Source of the DNA: Serratia oryzae
GTDB taxonomy: Bacteria; Pseudomonadota; Gammaproteobacteria; Enterobacterales; Enterobacteriaceae
Direction: 5' to 3'
NCBI RefSeq assembly: GCF_001976145.1
Contig: NZ_MOXD01000003.1
Location: 434,001 to 498,000, forward strand
DNA length: 64,000 bases
Position numbers and translations under genes: made by a program. The notes beneath the pieces were generated by a model. The model made no database searches and was not told where the DNA came from. It saw nothing but the letters and a program-made list of their open reading frames with translations. This document shows positions 41,481 through 52,647 of this stretch, one piece after another (position 1 is the first letter of the stretch; each line of letters starts with the position of its first letter).

Positions 41481-42053
41481 TTAATTTGCGCCCTGCCAAC
41501 GCGTGAATAAATCCTGCGGCAGCTCGATGTCAAACTGATCGATCACCCGGTTAACCGTCTGATCGATAATATCTTCAACGCTCTCTGGGCGATGGTAGAA
41601 AGCCGGTACGGGTGGCATGATCACCGCGCCCATTTCCGCCGCCTGCGTCATCAGGCGCAAATGCCCAAGATGCAGCGGCGTTTCGCGCACGCACAGCACC
41701 AAAGGCCGACGTTCTTTCAGCACCACATCCGCAGCACGCGTCAGCAAACCATCGCTGTAGCTATTGACAATACCGGATAGGGTTTTGATTGAGCAAGGTA
41801 AAATGACCATTCCCAGCGTTTTGAATGAGCCGGACGAGATAGTGGCAGCAATATCGCGCACGTCATGCACCACAGTGGCCAATGCCTGGACATCGCGCAG
41901 GTTCAGCGAGGTTTCCAGTGCCAATGTCTGCCGCGCGGCATGGCTCATTACCAGATGGGTTTCCACACCTTCAACGCCACGTAATACCTGCAACAGACGT
42001 ACGCCGTAGATTGCGCCGCTGGCGCCGGAAATACCGATAATGAGTTTTTTCAT
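41481..42053 (-). CDS. ubiX: Flavin prenyltransferase UbiX
   Basis: A 190-aa flavoprotein that prenylates FMN to supply the cofactor of the decarboxylase UbiD in ubiquinone synthesis. The N-terminal IIGISGASGAIYG and MVILPCSIKTLSGI and the later RRPLVLCVRETPLH are family signatures. Length equals E. coli UbiX (189 aa). It lies between purF and hisJ as in E. coli. Confidence 0.96.
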   Translation of the reverse strand: MKKLIIGISGASGAIYGVRLLQVLRGVEGVETHLVMSHAARQTLALETSLNLRDVQALATVVHDVRDIAATISSGSFKTLGMVILPCSIKTLSGIVNSYSDGLLTRAADVVLKERRPLVLCVRETPLHLGHLRLMTQAAEMGAVIMPPVPAFYHRPESVEDIIDQTVNRVIDQFDIELPQDLFTRWQGAN

Positions 42054-42206
42054 GAATGGGGCCTCAGCCTAGAATATCTGGTTAGGATAGTCGAATCTTG
42101 GCAGACTTTGCAGCAACCTTCGTTGCTTACCCTATCAGAGGAGAGAGAAGATGCACCGCCGTGGGCAGCACGGTGCATCGTTTTGGCGCGAAACCAGGCT
42201 GTATGC

Positions 42207-43724
42207 CTAGCCTTCGTTGTGCATTTCCAGGTTTTCCGCTTCCGTTTGCCCGCGCAACGCTTTGGCATCGTCATTACGCAGCGCTTCCAGATATTCCAGA
42301 TAGCTCTGGTCAACATCTTTGGTCACGTAAATGCCGTTAAACACCGAGCATTCAAACTGGGTAATGTCTGGATTCTCTTCGCGTACCGCTTCGATCAGGT
42401 CGTCCAGATTCTGGAAGATCAAACCATCGGCACCGATGAGTTGGCGGATTTCATCCACCTCACGCCCGTGGGCGATCAGTTCGGTGGCACTCGGCATATC
42501 AATACCGTAAACGTTCGGGAAACGGATTTCCGGCGCGGCAGAAGCCAGATAAACGCGTTTAGCCCCGGCATCACGTGCCATTTCCACAATCTGCTCAGAA
42601 GTGGTGCCACGAACGATCGAGTCATCCACCAACAGCACGTTCTTGTCGCGGAACTCGGCACGATTGGCATTCAGCTTACGGCGCACCGACTGGCGGCGAG
42701 CCTGCTGGCCGGGCATGATAAAAGTGCGGCCGACATAGCGGTTTTTCACAAAGCCCTGACGATAGGGTTTATCCAGGATACGCGCGATTTCCAGCGCGAT
42801 ATCACAAGAGGTTTCCGGGATCGGGATCACCACATCGATATCCAGATCTTCCCACTCGCGAGCAATCTTTTCGCCCAGTTTCTGCCCCATACGCACACGG
42901 GCGCTGTAGACAGAAATCTTGTCCATAAAGGAATCTGGGCGGGCAAAATAGACATATTCGAACAGGCATGGGTTGGTTTTGGGGTTCTCTGCACACTGGC
43001 GAGTGAACAGTTGGCCTTTTTCAGTGATGTAGACCGCTTCACCCGGTGCCACGTCCCGCAAGAATTCAAAGCCCAGCGTATCCAGCGCGACGCTCTCGGA
43101 TGCCACCATGTACTCACAACGGCCATCTTCCAGCGCGCGCTTGCCGATCACCAAGGGGCGAATGCCGTTAGGATCGCGGAACGCGACCAGTCCATGACCG
43201 ATAATCATCGCCACACAGGCATAGGCACCGCGCAGTTGCTGATGCATTGCCGCTACCGCGGTGAAAATATTATCGGACTCCAGAGGATAGTGCTGGAAAC
43301 GGTCAAGCTCGGTGGCCAGCACGTTCAGCAGGATCTCGGAATCGGACGTGGTGTTGACATGACGGCGGCCACTTTCAAACAACTTCTGGCGCAGTTCATG
43401 GGCGTTGGTCAGGTTACCGTTGTGAGCCAGCGTAATGCCGAACGGCGAATTGACATAGAAAGGCTGCGCCTCTGAAGCACTGGAGCTGCCTGCAGTGGGG
43501 TAACGCACGTGGCCGATCCCCATATTGCCCTGCAAACGTTGCATATGCCGTGCTTCAAACACATCCTTCACCAGACCGTTTGCTTTACGCAGACGGAACC
43601 CGTTATGGGCATCAATGGTGACGATGCCTGCGGCATCTTGTCCACGGTGCTGAAGCACCGTCAACGCATCATAAATCGACTGGTTTACCGGCATAAAACC
43701 GGCGATACCGACAATACCGCACAT
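42207..43724 (-). CDS. purF: Amidophosphoribosyltransferase
   Basis: A 505-aa enzyme catalysing the first committed step of purine synthesis. The mature N-terminus after Met removal is Cys2 (CGIVGI), the glutaminase nucleophile. The PRPP-binding motif [14 protein letters not shown] is present in the C-terminal domain. It is co-transcribed with cvpA 21 nt upstream under the PurR box at 44371. Confidence 0.97.
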   Translation of the reverse strand: MCGIVGIAGFMPVNQSIYDALTVLQHRGQDAAGIVTIDAHNGFRLRKANGLVKDVFEARHMQRLQGNMGIGHVRYPTAGSSSASEAQPFYVNSPFGITLAHNGNLTNAHELRQKLFESGRRHVNTTSDSEILLNVLATELDRFQHYPLESDNIFTAVAAMHQQLRGAYACVAMIIGHGLVAFRDPNGIRPLVIGKRALEDGRCEYMVASESVALDTLGFEFLRDVAPGEAVYITEKGQLFTRQCAENPKTNPCLFEYVYFARPDSFMDKISVYSARVRMGQKLGEKIAREWEDLDIDVVIPIPETSCDIALEIARILDKPYRQGFVKNRYVGRTFIMPGQQARRQSVRRKLNANRAEFRDKNVLLVDDSIVRGTTSEQIVEMARDAGAKRVYLASAAPEIRFPNVYGIDMPSATELIAHGREVDEIRQLIGADGLIFQNLDDLIEAVREENPDITQFECSVFNGIYVTKDVDQSYLEYLEALRNDDAKALRGQTEAENLEMHNEG

Positions 43725-43745
43725 GTTGTTTTTTCCTCTAAGCCG

Positions 43746-44246
43746 CTACTGCCCCGGTAAATGGGACGGTAAGAAACTCGACGTGCTCTGCAGGTAGTCA
43801 AAAAACCACCTGATGATATAGCTGAACTGGGGAATAAGCTGTGACTGTTTCCAATCCGCACTTTGTGACAGGGTGGTAAAGGTATCCAGGAAAAACAGTA
43901 TCGCTGCCACAATCAACACGCCGCGCAATGCGCCGAAACACACGCCCAACACCCGATCGGTGCCCGATAACCCCGTTTTCTCTACCAGTGAACCAATCAC
44001 ATAGTTAACGATAGCGCCTACAATCAGCGTCGCGATAAACAAAATGGCAATCGCAATGCCGTTCCTTACCAGTTCATCTTCAAAACGAGTGAAATAGGCT
44101 GCAAGGTAGGGGTAGAAATGGCTGGCAACAAAGAACGCACACCCCCATGTCACCAGTGACAAGGCTTCACGTACAAAACCTCGGATCAGGCTCACCAGAG
44201 CCGAAAATCCAATCAACGCTAAAATGACGTAATCAATCCAGACCAT
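43746..44246 (-). CDS. cvpA: Colicin V production protein CvpA
   Basis: A 166-aa inner-membrane protein with four hydrophobic segments (AIAILFIATLIVGAIVNYVIG is typical). E. coli CvpA is needed for colicin V production and affects the envelope. I chose the ATG at 44244-44246, matching the E. coli start MVWIDY and spaced 6 nt from TTGGA; an ATG two codons upstream overlaps that site. Confidence 0.95.
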   Translation of the reverse strand: MVWIDYVILALIGFSALVSLIRGFVREALSLVTWGCAFFVASHFYPYLAAYFTRFEDELVRNGIAIAILFIATLIVGAIVNYVIGSLVEKTGLSGTDRVLGVCFGALRGVLIVAAILFFLDTFTTLSQSADWKQSQLIPQFSYIIRWFFDYLQSTSSFLPSHLPGQ

Positions 44247-44370
44247 GACCATTCCAATAATGAATCGCCCCTTGCACTCCCTCTATTCTCAAGCTGTATC
44301 AGCGTTGACTGCCTTGATACCACTCGAATCTTATCGGGTATGACCAATTCGCGGCGAATTCTAACAGAAA

Positions 44371-44386
44371 AAGAAAACGTTTGCGT
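44371..44386. promoter_or_regulatory. PurR box of the cvpA-purF operon
   Basis: AAGAAAACGTTTGCGT is the reverse complement of ACGCAAACGTTTTCTT, an ideal PurR operator. It lies 125 bp upstream of cvpA. Confidence 0.9.
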
Positions 44387-44534
44387 AGGGGATTTCCCAC
44401 CACGTAACAAATAAAAAACGGCGATAAAAAATTTCTTAATCGCCGCGCCCACATAGGTGGTTTCGCCCGTGAAAGGCGCACTTTCATTGATGTTTCTACC
44501 GCCCCTCCCCCGGAGAGGAGGGTACGGGAGCCTG

Positions 44535-45266
44535 TCAGCGTGCACTATAGGCTTTCACCTGCCCGCTCAGGCCACTGATGCTATTCAATGCAGGCAGTGA
44601 CGCTTGCAGCTTCTGCTTCGACGCATCCGGCCCGACGAAGATCCGCGTAATCTCGCCCTGCACCGGCGTTGAAGGCACGGTATAGGCACGGTAGCCAGAC
44701 AAACGCAGCGAGGCGACGATCTCGTTAACCTTGGCGGCATTTTTCAGCGCCCCCAGTTGCACCACATAAGCCTGCCCTACCGGCGCTTTTTCTTCAGCCG
44801 CAGGTTTTGGTTCTGGCTTCGGTTCGGGTTTAGGCTCCGGCTTCACTTCTGGCTTAGGTTCCACCTTCGGCGGCACAATCGGTTTTGGCTTCACCTCCAC
44901 CGGTTTCGGCTTGGGTTGTGTCTCCGGCTTGGTTTCGATTTGCAGTGGCGTTACCAAGGCTGGCTGCTGTTGTTCCTGCTGCTGCCCACGTTGATTATTT
45001 GCCGCCTGCTGGGCTGCCGCTTCGGATGCCGCCTGCTGTTCAACCAGGGCACCCGCCCCTTCCGGCGGCTGTGCAGGCAACGGCTGATTCACCGGTGGTA
45101 TCACGTCGCTTTCATGCACATCACCCGGTTTCGGCACCAGAGGAATGGCTGCGAACTCGTCCTCATAATGTCTCTTCTTTCCGTCCAGCAACCCCGGCAG
45201 GATAATGACCCCCAGAGCAACCAGAATCACGGTGCCAACCAGTCGGTTCTGAAATTTACTTGCCAC
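44535..45266 (-). CDS. dedD: Cell-division SPOR-domain protein DedD
   Basis: A 243-aa inner-membrane protein. It has one N-terminal membrane segment (LVGTVILVALGVIILPGLL), a long Pro/Lys/Glu linker (PKPEVKPEPKPEPKPEPK) and a C-terminal SPOR domain (YVVQLGALKNAAKVNEIVAS) that binds denuded septal peptidoglycan. The start is GTG at 45266, adjacent to the folC stop. Confidence 0.95.
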   Translation of the reverse strand: MASKFQNRLVGTVILVALGVIILPGLLDGKKRHYEDEFAAIPLVPKPGDVHESDVIPPVNQPLPAQPPEGAGALVEQQAASEAAAQQAANNQRGQQQEQQQPALVTPLQIETKPETQPKPKPVEVKPKPIVPPKVEPKPEVKPEPKPEPKPEPKPAAEEKAPVGQAYVVQLGALKNAAKVNEIVASLRLSGYRAYTVPSTPVQGEITRIFVGPDASKQKLQASLPALNSISGLSGQVKAYSAR

Positions 45267-46541
45267 TCACGCTCCCCGCCTCTCGTCTAACGCCGCCATC
45301 ACGTGTGCAACGGTGTGGAACGAACCGCAGACGATCACAATGTCCTGAAGATCTGCATCCTGCATTGCCTGACGCCAGGCAGTTTGGACATCGCTAAACT
45401 GCCGCGGTTCCGTTAAATGCTGCGCCAGCAGCGCAACGCTGGCACCGCGCGGGCCCTCCAAGGGGGCGCAGTACCAGATATCCACCTGCCCATTAAGGTA
45501 AGCCAACGTACCGGCAATGTCTTTATCCGACAGCATGCCCACCACGGCACGCACCTTGCCGCCATTGCGCGGCAACTTCGCCAGTTGCCCGGCCAGATAG
45601 GCCGCCGCATGCGGGTTATGCGCCACGTCCAGGATCAGCAACGGTTCCCGCTGCACAATCTGGAAGCGCCCTGGCAGAGTTGCCTGCTGTAATCCGGCAA
45701 AAATCGCTTTCTCATCGATCTCAAGCGCAGAATAGTGCAGTGCTGCCAGCGCGGTTGCCGCATTGGCCAGCGGCACGTTTGGCAGCGGCAGATTGGTCAG
45801 CCTGGTGCCATCCCCCTCCCATTGCCAGCGTTCACCCTGCTCGCTGAAGTTCCAGGCATCGCCACGGCGGTACAGCGGAGCGGCCAGATTCTCTGCCACT
45901 TGCTGAATGCTGAGCGGCATATCCGGCTCGCCGACGATCGCCGGTTTGCCGCTGCGGAAAATTCCCGCTTTCTCACGGCCAATGCTCTCGCGATCGTTAC
46001 CCAGCCAATCGGTGTGATCCAGGGCGATACTGGTTACCACCGCCACGCTCGGGTCGACGATATTGGTCGCGTCCAAGCGCCCGCCCAGCCCGACTTCCAG
46101 GATCACCACGTCAAGCTTAGCCTGTTTGAACAGTTGCAACGCCGACAGCGTACCGAATTCGAAATAGGTCAGAGAGGTTGCACCACGCCCGGCTTCAATG
46201 GCCGCAAACGAGCGGCTATGTTCCGCTTCGCTCAGTTCCTCCCCCTGAACGCGTACCCGCTCGGTATAACGCACCAGGTGCGGTGAACTGTAGACACCAA
46301 CACGTAACCCGGCGGCCAGCAGGATAGCCTCCAGCGTACGGCAGGTGGTGCCTTTGCCGTTGGTACCGGCAACGGTAAATACCGTGGGAGCAGGTGTGAG
46401 CAAGTTAAGGTGTGCCGCAACGCGCTGCACGCGCTCCAGGCCAAGTTCGATCGCCTGGCTGTGCAAGCGTTCCAGATAATAAAGCCACGAGCTCAATGGC
46501 GACGTGGCTTGGGGAATTGGGTGGTTTTGCATGGGTTCCAT
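45267..46541 (-). CDS. folC: Bifunctional folylpolyglutamate/dihydrofolate synthase
   Basis: A 424-aa Mur-ligase-like enzyme adding glutamate to (dihydro)folate and dihydropteroate. The ATP loop is VAGTNGKGTTCRTLE, followed by SSPHLVRYTERVRVQG and GLGGRLDATNIV. I chose the ATG at 46541; one at 46532 is equally close to the E. coli length (422). The frame extends to 46580 without ribosome-site support. Confidence 0.95.
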   Translation of the reverse strand: MEPMQNHPIPQATSPLSSWLYYLERLHSQAIELGLERVQRVAAHLNLLTPAPTVFTVAGTNGKGTTCRTLEAILLAAGLRVGVYSSPHLVRYTERVRVQGEELSEAEHSRSFAAIEAGRGATSLTYFEFGTLSALQLFKQAKLDVVILEVGLGGRLDATNIVDPSVAVVTSIALDHTDWLGNDRESIGREKAGIFRSGKPAIVGEPDMPLSIQQVAENLAAPLYRRGDAWNFSEQGERWQWEGDGTRLTNLPLPNVPLANAATALAALHYSALEIDEKAIFAGLQQATLPGRFQIVQREPLLILDVAHNPHAAAYLAGQLAKLPRNGGKVRAVVGMLSDKDIAGTLAYLNGQVDIWYCAPLEGPRGASVALLAQHLTEPRQFSDVQTAWRQAMQDADLQDIVIVCGSFHTVAHVMAALDERRGA

Positions 46542-46611
46542 CGCTTCATATACCCGTAAGGCGACGCTTTGCGTTTTCAATCACGCTAGCCACAAAATGG
46601 CGATTGAAATA

Positions 46612-46636
46612 CCGCACCGGTCAATGACCGGTGCGG
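46612..46636 (-). terminator. Hairpin between accD and folC
   Basis: CCGCACCGGT (46612-46621) pairs perfectly with ACCGGTGCGG (46627-46636), just after the accD stop. The following minus-strand sequence is TATTTCAA, a weak T tract, so part of the transcript may read into folC. Confidence 0.65.
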
Positions 46637-46651
46637 CCGCTCTTCTGCGGA

Positions 46652-47560
46652 TCAGGCATCAGCCTGATTTTCTTGTGCAGCAACCGGTGCCGCGTCGTCA
46701 AACTGCGGCTGCGGTTGGTTGGTCAGTTTGGAAAGAATGCTCGCCAAAGTCTGACGCATCACCGGGCGGCGCACGATCATGTCAATCGCGCCCTTTTCGA
46801 TCAGAAACTCGCTGCGCTGGAAGCCCGGCGGCAGTTTTTCGCGTACGGTCTGTTCGATAACCCGTGGGCCGGCAAAGCCAATCAGCGCTTTTGGCTCGGC
46901 AATATTGATATCACCCAGCATCGCCAGGCTGGCGGAAACACCGCCCATGGTCGGATCGGTCAGCACAGAGATATACGGCAGACCGCGCTCCTGCAGTTTG
47001 GCGAGTGCAGCACTGGTTTTCGCCATCTGCATCAGCGACATCAGCGCTTCCTGCATGCGCGCGCCGCCGCTGGCAGAGAAGCAGACCAGCGGGCAGTTAT
47101 CTTCCAGCGCCTGTTCTACCGCACGCACAAAGCGCGCGCCGACGACGGAAGACATGGAACCACCAATAAAGGCAAATTCGAAGGAAGCGGCTACCACCGG
47201 CATACCGTATAGCGTGCCTTTCATCACCACCAACGCGTCTTTCTCACCTGTCGCTTTCTGTGCAGCCACCAGGCGGTCTTTATACTTTTTGGAATCCTTG
47301 AACTTCAGAACGTCTTTCGGCTCCAGTTCGCTGCCCAACTCCACCTCGCTGCCTTCATCCAGCAGGGTGTGCAAACGCATACGCGCTGACATACGCATGT
47401 GGTGATCGCACTTCGGGCACACTTCAAGATTGCGCTCCAGCTCGGCACGATAGAGAACCTGGCCGCAGCTATCGCACTTGGTCCAAACCCCTTCGGGAAT
47501 GCTCACCTTGCGGGTTTGTGTAATATTGCTCTTGTTAAGAATTCGTTCAATCCAGCTCAT
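46652..47560 (-). CDS. accD: Acetyl-CoA carboxylase carboxyltransferase beta subunit
   Basis: A 302-aa subunit of the heterotetramer that makes malonyl-CoA for fatty acids. Four Cys form a zinc finger: Cys29 and Cys32 (CDSC), Cys48 and Cys51 (CPKC). The crotonase-fold body includes [13 protein letters not shown] and [13 protein letters not shown]. The ATG at 47560 follows AAAGG; the frame is open further upstream but without family similarity. Confidence 0.97.
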   Translation of the reverse strand: MSWIERILNKSNITQTRKVSIPEGVWTKCDSCGQVLYRAELERNLEVCPKCDHHMRMSARMRLHTLLDEGSEVELGSELEPKDVLKFKDSKKYKDRLVAAQKATGEKDALVVMKGTLYGMPVVAASFEFAFIGGSMSSVVGARFVRAVEQALEDNCPLVCFSASGGARMQEALMSLMQMAKTSAALAKLQERGLPYISVLTDPTMGGVSASLAMLGDINIAEPKALIGFAGPRVIEQTVREKLPPGFQRSEFLIEKGAIDMIVRRPVMRQTLASILSKLTNQPQPQFDDAAPVAAQENQADA

Positions 47561-47793
47561 CGATGACCTTTCTGTTTGAACCTGGCAGACGCCAGTCCGC
47601 TGTTCATGCTGTAACAATCCCCCCGAAAACAGACCCAGTGAAAAAGCGCCAGAAATCAGCACGATAGGCGTGCTGCCGAGGCACTGGTTTCAAGGTTGTT
47701 CGCAGGAACAGACCATAAATGTCGCTCATTAAACCATATCGGCCCGGTCCTGTGGATAAAAAACTGGTCGAACCGATAGGTTAAGCGCTGTTT

Positions 47794-48456
47794 TTACTGT
47801 TTTTGCTGGCGGGCAGCCGCGCGTTTGTGGCGCCAGATTTCAATAATGCCCGGCAGAATTGAAACAAAGATGATCCCAACGATCAACAATTTCAAATTTT
47901 CCTGCACGATCGGCAGGTCGCCAAAAAGGTAACCAGCATAAGTGAACAGCAGCACCCAAAGTAGCGCACCAATCACGTTATACGCAGCAAAATGACGATA
48001 GGACATGTGCCCCATCCCGGCAACAAACGGGGCGAATGTCCGCACGATCGGCACAAATCGTGCCAGGATAATGGTTTTTCCACCGTGCCTTTCATAAAAT
48101 TGATGCGTTTTATCCAGATAGCTGCGGCGGAAAATTTTTGAATCCGGGTTGCTGAACAGCTTCTCGCCAAACAACCGGCCAATCGTATAGTTGACGGCAT
48201 CGCCGATCACCGCGGCGATCACCATCAATGCCACCATGGTGTGTACGTTGAGATCGTTAGACGGCAGCGCAGCCAGCGCACCGGCAACAAACAGCAGAGA
48301 ATCTCCCGGCAGGAACGGCGTCACCACCAGTCCGGTTTCACAGAACAGGATCAGGAACAGAATGGCGTACACCCACATACCATATTGCGCCACCAGTTCG
48401 GCCAGATGCACGTCAATATGCAGAATGAAATCAATGATAAACTTAATGATATCCAT
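47794..48456 (-). CDS. dedA: DedA-family inner-membrane protein
   Basis: A 220-aa membrane protein with the DedA signatures [19 protein letters not shown] and [19 protein letters not shown], and several hydrophobic segments. DedA proteins act in lipid homeostasis and proton-motive-force maintenance, probably as undecaprenyl phosphate or lipid transporters. Position between truA and accD is as in E. coli. Confidence 0.94.
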   Translation of the reverse strand: MDIIKFIIDFILHIDVHLAELVAQYGMWVYAILFLILFCETGLVVTPFLPGDSLLFVAGALAALPSNDLNVHTMVALMVIAAVIGDAVNYTIGRLFGEKLFSNPDSKIFRRSYLDKTHQFYERHGGKTIILARFVPIVRTFAPFVAGMGHMSYRHFAAYNVIGALLWVLLFTYAGYLFGDLPIVQENLKLLIVGIIFVSILPGIIEIWRHKRAAARQQKQ

Positions 48457-48536
48457 AAACTCTCTCGTCTAACCGAGTGTCTCTCCCACCCGGTATTTAC
48501 ACCAGTGAACAACGCATTAACCTGCCGTCAGGCTGC

Positions 48537-49358
48537 TTAATCGTCAGCTAAAAACAGCGGCCCCATCGGTGGCCGCGGTAAAGCAAACTGCTCGGGATAA
48601 TCGACGGCGACCAGATACAGCCCCTCTGCCCGCGCCGTAGCGGCCGCCAGGTTGCGATCTTTCAGCGCCAACAGTTCGGCCATCCAGTTCTCACTCTGAT
48701 TCCCGCAGCCAATCTCCATCAGGCTACCCACAATGTTACGCACCATATGGTGTACAAAGGCATTGGCCTTGATATCCACCACAATATATTCGCCGTAACG
48801 CGTCACTTTAACCTGCTTGACGTTACGCCACGGGGTACGCGACTGGCACTGCACGGCGCGAAACGAGGTAAAATCGTTCTCTCCTAGCAGCGCCTGCGCC
48901 GCACGATGCATGCGATCGGCATCCAGCGGATGGTAAAAATGGGTGACCCCTTGCTGCAGCACCGCCGGGCGATAACGATGATTAAAGATGATGTAACGAT
49001 AGCGGCGGGCGGTGGCGCTGAAACGGGCATGGAAATCACTGCTGACCTCCTTGACCCAGCGCACGGCGATATCCGGCGGCAGATGGCTATTGACGCCCAT
49101 CGTCCAGGCCGCCTCCTTGCGGAGCGCCGCGGTCTCAAAATGCACCACCTGGCCGGTGGCATGCACCCCAGCGTCGGTTCGCCCGGCGCAGAATACGCCG
49201 ATCGGCGCATCCGCAACCTTGCTCAGCGCCTTTTCCAGGCAGGCCTGCACGCTTGCCACTTCCTGCTGACGCTGCCAGCCGTAATATCGGCTGCCATCAT
49301 ACTCAATCCCCAGCGCAATCTTCAGCAACGGCGGGGTTGGCAACTCCACTTCAGACAT
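48537..49358 (-). CDS. truA: tRNA pseudouridine(38-40) synthase
   Basis: A 273-aa enzyme that makes pseudouridine at positions 38-40 of tRNA anticodon arms. The catalytic Asp62 is in [10 protein letters not shown]. Other motifs are [17 protein letters not shown] and [17 protein letters not shown]. Its start overlaps the usg stop by one base. Confidence 0.97.
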   Translation of the reverse strand: MSEVELPTPPLLKIALGIEYDGSRYYGWQRQQEVASVQACLEKALSKVADAPIGVFCAGRTDAGVHATGQVVHFETAALRKEAAWTMGVNSHLPPDIAVRWVKEVSSDFHARFSATARRYRYIIFNHRYRPAVLQQGVTHFYHPLDADRMHRAAQALLGENDFTSFRAVQCQSRTPWRNVKQVKVTRYGEYIVVDIKANAFVHHMVRNIVGSLMEIGCGNQSENWMAELLALKDRNLAAATARAEGLYLVAVDYPEQFALPRPPMGPLFLADD

Positions 49359-50368
49359 CAGTACATCTGCTCCTGCAACAGGCGCTCAGCGGTTTCGATC
49401 GCCATCAGCGCGCCGCCAAAGCGCACGTTGTCGGCCACCGACCAGAACTGCAGCATTTCAGGAATACCGTAATCATTACGCAGGCAGCCGATGCACAGCA
49501 CATCGCTGCCGGAAGCTTCCGTCACCTGGGTCGGATAATCGTCTTCTTCACTCAGTTGAATATCTTCGGCCTGCTCCAACTCGCTGCGTGCTTCTTCTGC
49601 GGCGATCGGGCGTAACGCTTCCAGATGCACCACCTGCGCATGGCCGTAAAATACCGGTGACTGGACGCAGCTTACCGAGATAGGCAGCCCTTCGTCCTGT
49701 AATACTTTACGCACCTGATCGACGATCAGGCGCTCTTCACGCACGCTGCCCTGCTCATCCGCCATCAACGGCAGAATGTTGAAGGCCAATTGCTTGGCAA
49801 ACACGCCCGGTTCGGCAGGAATGCCATTCAGCAGACGCGCACTCTGGCCCGCCAGATCGTCCACCGCCACTTTGCCACGTGCCGAAACCGACATCAGCGT
49901 AGTGACGTGCAAACGCGAAAGCCCCGCCTGCTCGGTGAGAGGTTTAATCGCCGTCAGCAGTTGGCTCACCATGCTATCGGCCACCGCCACGATATTGCGG
50001 TTACGGTAATCTGCCAGCACCTGCGGGTTAACGCCTGGCACCACCAGCGGCACATCCGGCTCCAGAGCAAACAGGCCGCTGGTGTCAATCACCAGGCAGC
50101 CCATGTTGCCGGCCTCATCCGCATAGCGGGCGGCCGCTTGCGTCCCGGCGACAAAAAATGCCAACTGCGCCTGCGACCAGTCAAATTCTTCGGCATTTTG
50201 CACCAGCAGGGACTTGCCGTTGAAACGCACTGTGGCACCGGCGCTGCGTTCACTGGCTAAAGGATAGAGTTCACCCACCGGGAACTGACGTTCCTGCAAC
50301 AATTCCAGCAACGCTTCACCTACTGCGCCCGTCGCGCCGAGCAGAGCGATATTCCAGCCGTCAGACAT
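49358..50368 (-). CDS. usg: USG-1 protein, catalytically altered semialdehyde-dehydrogenase homologue
   Basis: A 336-aa homologue of aspartate-semialdehyde dehydrogenase. It keeps the NADP-binding [11 protein letters not shown] (11-21) but has VADSMVS (128-134) where active enzymes have the NCS active-site Cys, so dehydrogenase activity is unlikely. Function is unknown. It is coupled to truA downstream and lies before pdxB, the conserved enterobacterial order. Confidence 0.94.
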   Translation of the reverse strand: MSDGWNIALLGATGAVGEALLELLQERQFPVGELYPLASERSAGATVRFNGKSLLVQNAEEFDWSQAQLAFFVAGTQAAARYADEAGNMGCLVIDTSGLFALEPDVPLVVPGVNPQVLADYRNRNIVAVADSMVSQLLTAIKPLTEQAGLSRLHVTTLMSVSARGKVAVDDLAGQSARLLNGIPAEPGVFAKQLAFNILPLMADEQGSVREERLIVDQVRKVLQDEGLPISVSCVQSPVFYGHAQVVHLEALRPIAAEEARSELEQAEDIQLSEEDDYPTQVTEASGSDVLCIGCLRNDYGIPEMLQFWSVADNVRFGGALMAIETAERLLQEQMY

Positions 50369-50398
50369 TGGGTTATCTCCAGAGTATTCATTTGCAAG

Positions 50399-50420
50399 CG
50401 GGCGGTAAAACCACCGCCCG
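50399..50420. terminator. Hairpin between pdxB and usg
   Basis: CGGGCGGT and ACCGCCCG form a perfect 8-bp stem with a 6-nt loop. It is followed on the plus strand by AGTATAAAAA and on the minus strand by a short mixed sequence. Confidence 0.55.
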
Positions 50421-50445
50421 AGTATAAAAAGTTGGTTTAAAGCTC

Positions 50446-50476
50446 ATCCTTTCCCCCTCTCTTTTGGGGAAAGGAT
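50446..50476. repeat. Second hairpin / repeat-like element in the pdxB-usg gap
   Basis: ATCCTTTCCCC (50446-50456) pairs with GGGGAAAGGAT (50466-50476). The following CCCTCACCCCGGCCCTC stretch with AGGGGGC copies resembles short dispersed intergenic repeats of enterobacteria. Confidence 0.5.
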
Positions 50477-50569
50477 TAGGGGGCACTCACTAGACGACAG
50501 CCCCTCACCCCGGCCCTCTTCCACAGGGATAGGGGGCGATCCCTTACACCTTTACTGCATAACTATGCA

Positions 50570-51691
50570 TTATTGCACGCCAAAGCCCAGCTTATGCAGC
50601 AGTTCCGCGCTGGCGCTATCATCACACAGCACCCGCAGCGAAGACCATTCGCGGCGCTCCTGATAATGCTTACGCAAGCGATCAAACTCGCCCGGCAACC
50701 CGGCCACGTTACGCAGCGGCGCATCATCGCGGCGCACATCATACACCAAGTGCATCAATCGTTTTAACTTGCCTTCATCCAGCGGCCCGTTGAGGCGAAC
50801 CTCGCTGAATTCCGGCACTGGCAGCAGTGAAGCCAGTGCGATCTGCTGCGGCTGCCCCAGATGCTGGGCGAAGGCTTCAAATACCTGAGTGGTGCCGCGC
50901 GCTTTGCCCTCCAGCGTATAACCGGCAATATGGGCGGTGCCAATGTCCACCCAATCCAGCAGCGGCAAGGAAAGCTCCGGCTCCGGTTCCCACACGTCCA
51001 GCACCGTGCTGAGCCGTTTACCTTGCTCAAGCACCTTGAGCAAGGCGGCGTTGTGCACCACCGCACCACGGCAGGCGTTGATCAGGATACGGTCATCCGG
51101 TAACGCGTCGAGCAGATCGGCGTTAGCCAAGTGCAGGGATTTATACGGGCCGGACTTGTTCAGCGGGGTGTGGAAAGTCAGCACATCCGCTTCAGCCACC
51201 AGCTTTTCCAATGGCCAGAACTCACCGGCATCACCGCGATCGGCACGCGGCGGATCGCACAACAAGGTACGCACCCCCAACGCTTTCAGGCGCGCATCCA
51301 AGCGGGAACCCACATTGCCCACACCGACGATACCGACGGTTTTATCGCGCAGGTGGAAACCATCACGCTCGGCCAGCAGCATCAGGGCAGAAAACACATA
51401 TTCCACCACCGCAATGGCGTTGCAGCCGGGCGCAGCCGAAAAGCCGATACCGGCCTGTTGCAGCCAAGCTTCATCAACGTGATCGGTACCCGCAGTGGCG
51501 GTGCCGACAAAGCCAATACCGGTGCCTGCCAGCAGATCCTGGTTCACTTTCGTCACCGAGCGCACCATCAGCGCGTCGGCATCGGCCAGCGCCTCGCGTG
51601 GGATCGGGCGGCCAGGCACCGCCAGCGTTTCACCCAAGCGGCCGAACAGCTCCACCGCATAGGGCATATTTTCATCAACTAAAATCTTCAC
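50570..51691 (-). CDS. pdxB: Erythronate-4-phosphate dehydrogenase
   Basis: A 373-aa D-2-hydroxyacid dehydrogenase of pyridoxal phosphate synthesis. It begins [19 protein letters not shown], has the NAD-binding [12 protein letters not shown], the catalytic Arg in INACRGAVV, and the His in [16 protein letters not shown]-terminal dimerisation domain follows. Length is close to E. coli (378 aa). Confidence 0.96.
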   Translation of the reverse strand: MKILVDENMPYAVELFGRLGETLAVPGRPIPREALADADALMVRSVTKVNQDLLAGTGIGFVGTATAGTDHVDEAWLQQAGIGFSAAPGCNAIAVVEYVFSALMLLAERDGFHLRDKTVGIVGVGNVGSRLDARLKALGVRTLLCDPPRADRGDAGEFWPLEKLVAEADVLTFHTPLNKSGPYKSLHLANADLLDALPDDRILINACRGAVVHNAALLKVLEQGKRLSTVLDVWEPEPELSLPLLDWVDIGTAHIAGYTLEGKARGTTQVFEAFAQHLGQPQQIALASLLPVPEFSEVRLNGPLDEGKLKRLMHLVYDVRRDDAPLRNVAGLPGEFDRLRKHYQERREWSSLRVLCDDSASAELLHKLGFGVQ

Positions 51692-51765
51692 GTTATTCTC
51701 CGACGGGATTGGCGCTCAAGCGGCAAAATAGTGTGCCACCGAATGGTACAGAACCCCAAACGTTG

Positions 51766-52539
51766 TTATACGCGACGGAAACGTTCCGGGGTGGTGCCAG
51801 CCACCTGCTGGAACATGACGATAAACGCGGAAGCCGAGCTGTAGCCAACATCCAGCGCCACCTCCTGCACGGTTTTGCCCTGTTCGAGCAGCGAAAGTGC
51901 GTGCAAAAAACGCAGGCGCTGGCGCCATTCGCTGAACGACATCCCCAATTCCTGCTGACAACGGCGCGAAAGGGTTCTTTCCGTGGTATATACCCGCCCG
52001 GCCCACACCGCCAGCGAGGTATTGTCTGCCGGGCTGCGCTCCAGCGCCTGCAGTACCGGAGCCAGGAATTTATCCTGCGAAGTCGGCAGATAGGTTTGCT
52101 GGACCGGCGAAATACGCAGTTGATCGATCAGCACCTGGCACAGGCGCAGGTCTTCTTCAGTTTGCGGCTCCAACATCCGGCGCGCCAGGCAGTCTTCAAC
52201 GATGGCGCTGAACACCGGCGACACATTGAGCAAGCACGCCTGCTCCGGCAAACCCACGCACAGCGATTTGGCAATATTGATGGTGCGAAACAGCGCAGGC
52301 TTGCGGTTGTAGCTGGAATGCTCCATGCCGATTGGCAGCCAGACCGCAAACTCCGGCGGTGCCAGAAAGCGCTGCCCGGCAATATTCAACGCTATCACGC
52401 CGGTCTTAACGCATACCACCTGTCCCCAGTCGTGGCTATGTGGCAGATATTCGGTATCAGCATTGGTTTCTTCGCAGTGAAAAAACAAGGTGCGTGGTGC
52501 GGCCACCTCGGCGGAGGGAGAATGACGGGTTTCAGCCAT
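51766..52539 (-). CDS. AraC-family regulator with N-terminal cupin domain
   Basis: A 257-aa regulator. The N-terminal cupin-like sensor has YLPHSHDWGQVVCV, and the C-terminal AraC DNA-binding domain has WAGRVYTTERTLSRRCQQELG and a second helix-turn-helix VQEVALDVGYSSASAFIVMFQ ending TTPERFRR. It is divergent from a drug/metabolite exporter gene 108 bp away and probably controls it, as NimR controls nimT. Confidence 0.9.
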   Translation of the reverse strand: MAETRHSPSAEVAAPRTLFFHCEETNADTEYLPHSHDWGQVVCVKTGVIALNIAGQRFLAPPEFAVWLPIGMEHSSYNRKPALFRTINIAKSLCVGLPEQACLLNVSPVFSAIVEDCLARRMLEPQTEEDLRLCQVLIDQLRISPVQQTYLPTSQDKFLAPVLQALERSPADNTSLAVWAGRVYTTERTLSRRCQQELGMSFSEWRQRLRFLHALSLLEQGKTVQEVALDVGYSSASAFIVMFQQVAGTTPERFRRV

Positions 52540-52647
52540 AGTGAAGTTGTCTTGATTTCGCGAAAGAGTGTCTGGTTATCACTATATATAATAAACCGGA
52601 CACAGGTAGACTAGCCAGTAGCTTATCAGTTGTTGAGAATAATTATC

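Noticed and set aside
42150..42179. Hairpin between ubiX and purF as a terminator
   Set aside because: GATGCACCG/CGGTGCATC form a stem but no T run follows on the purF strand, so I did not list it as a feature.
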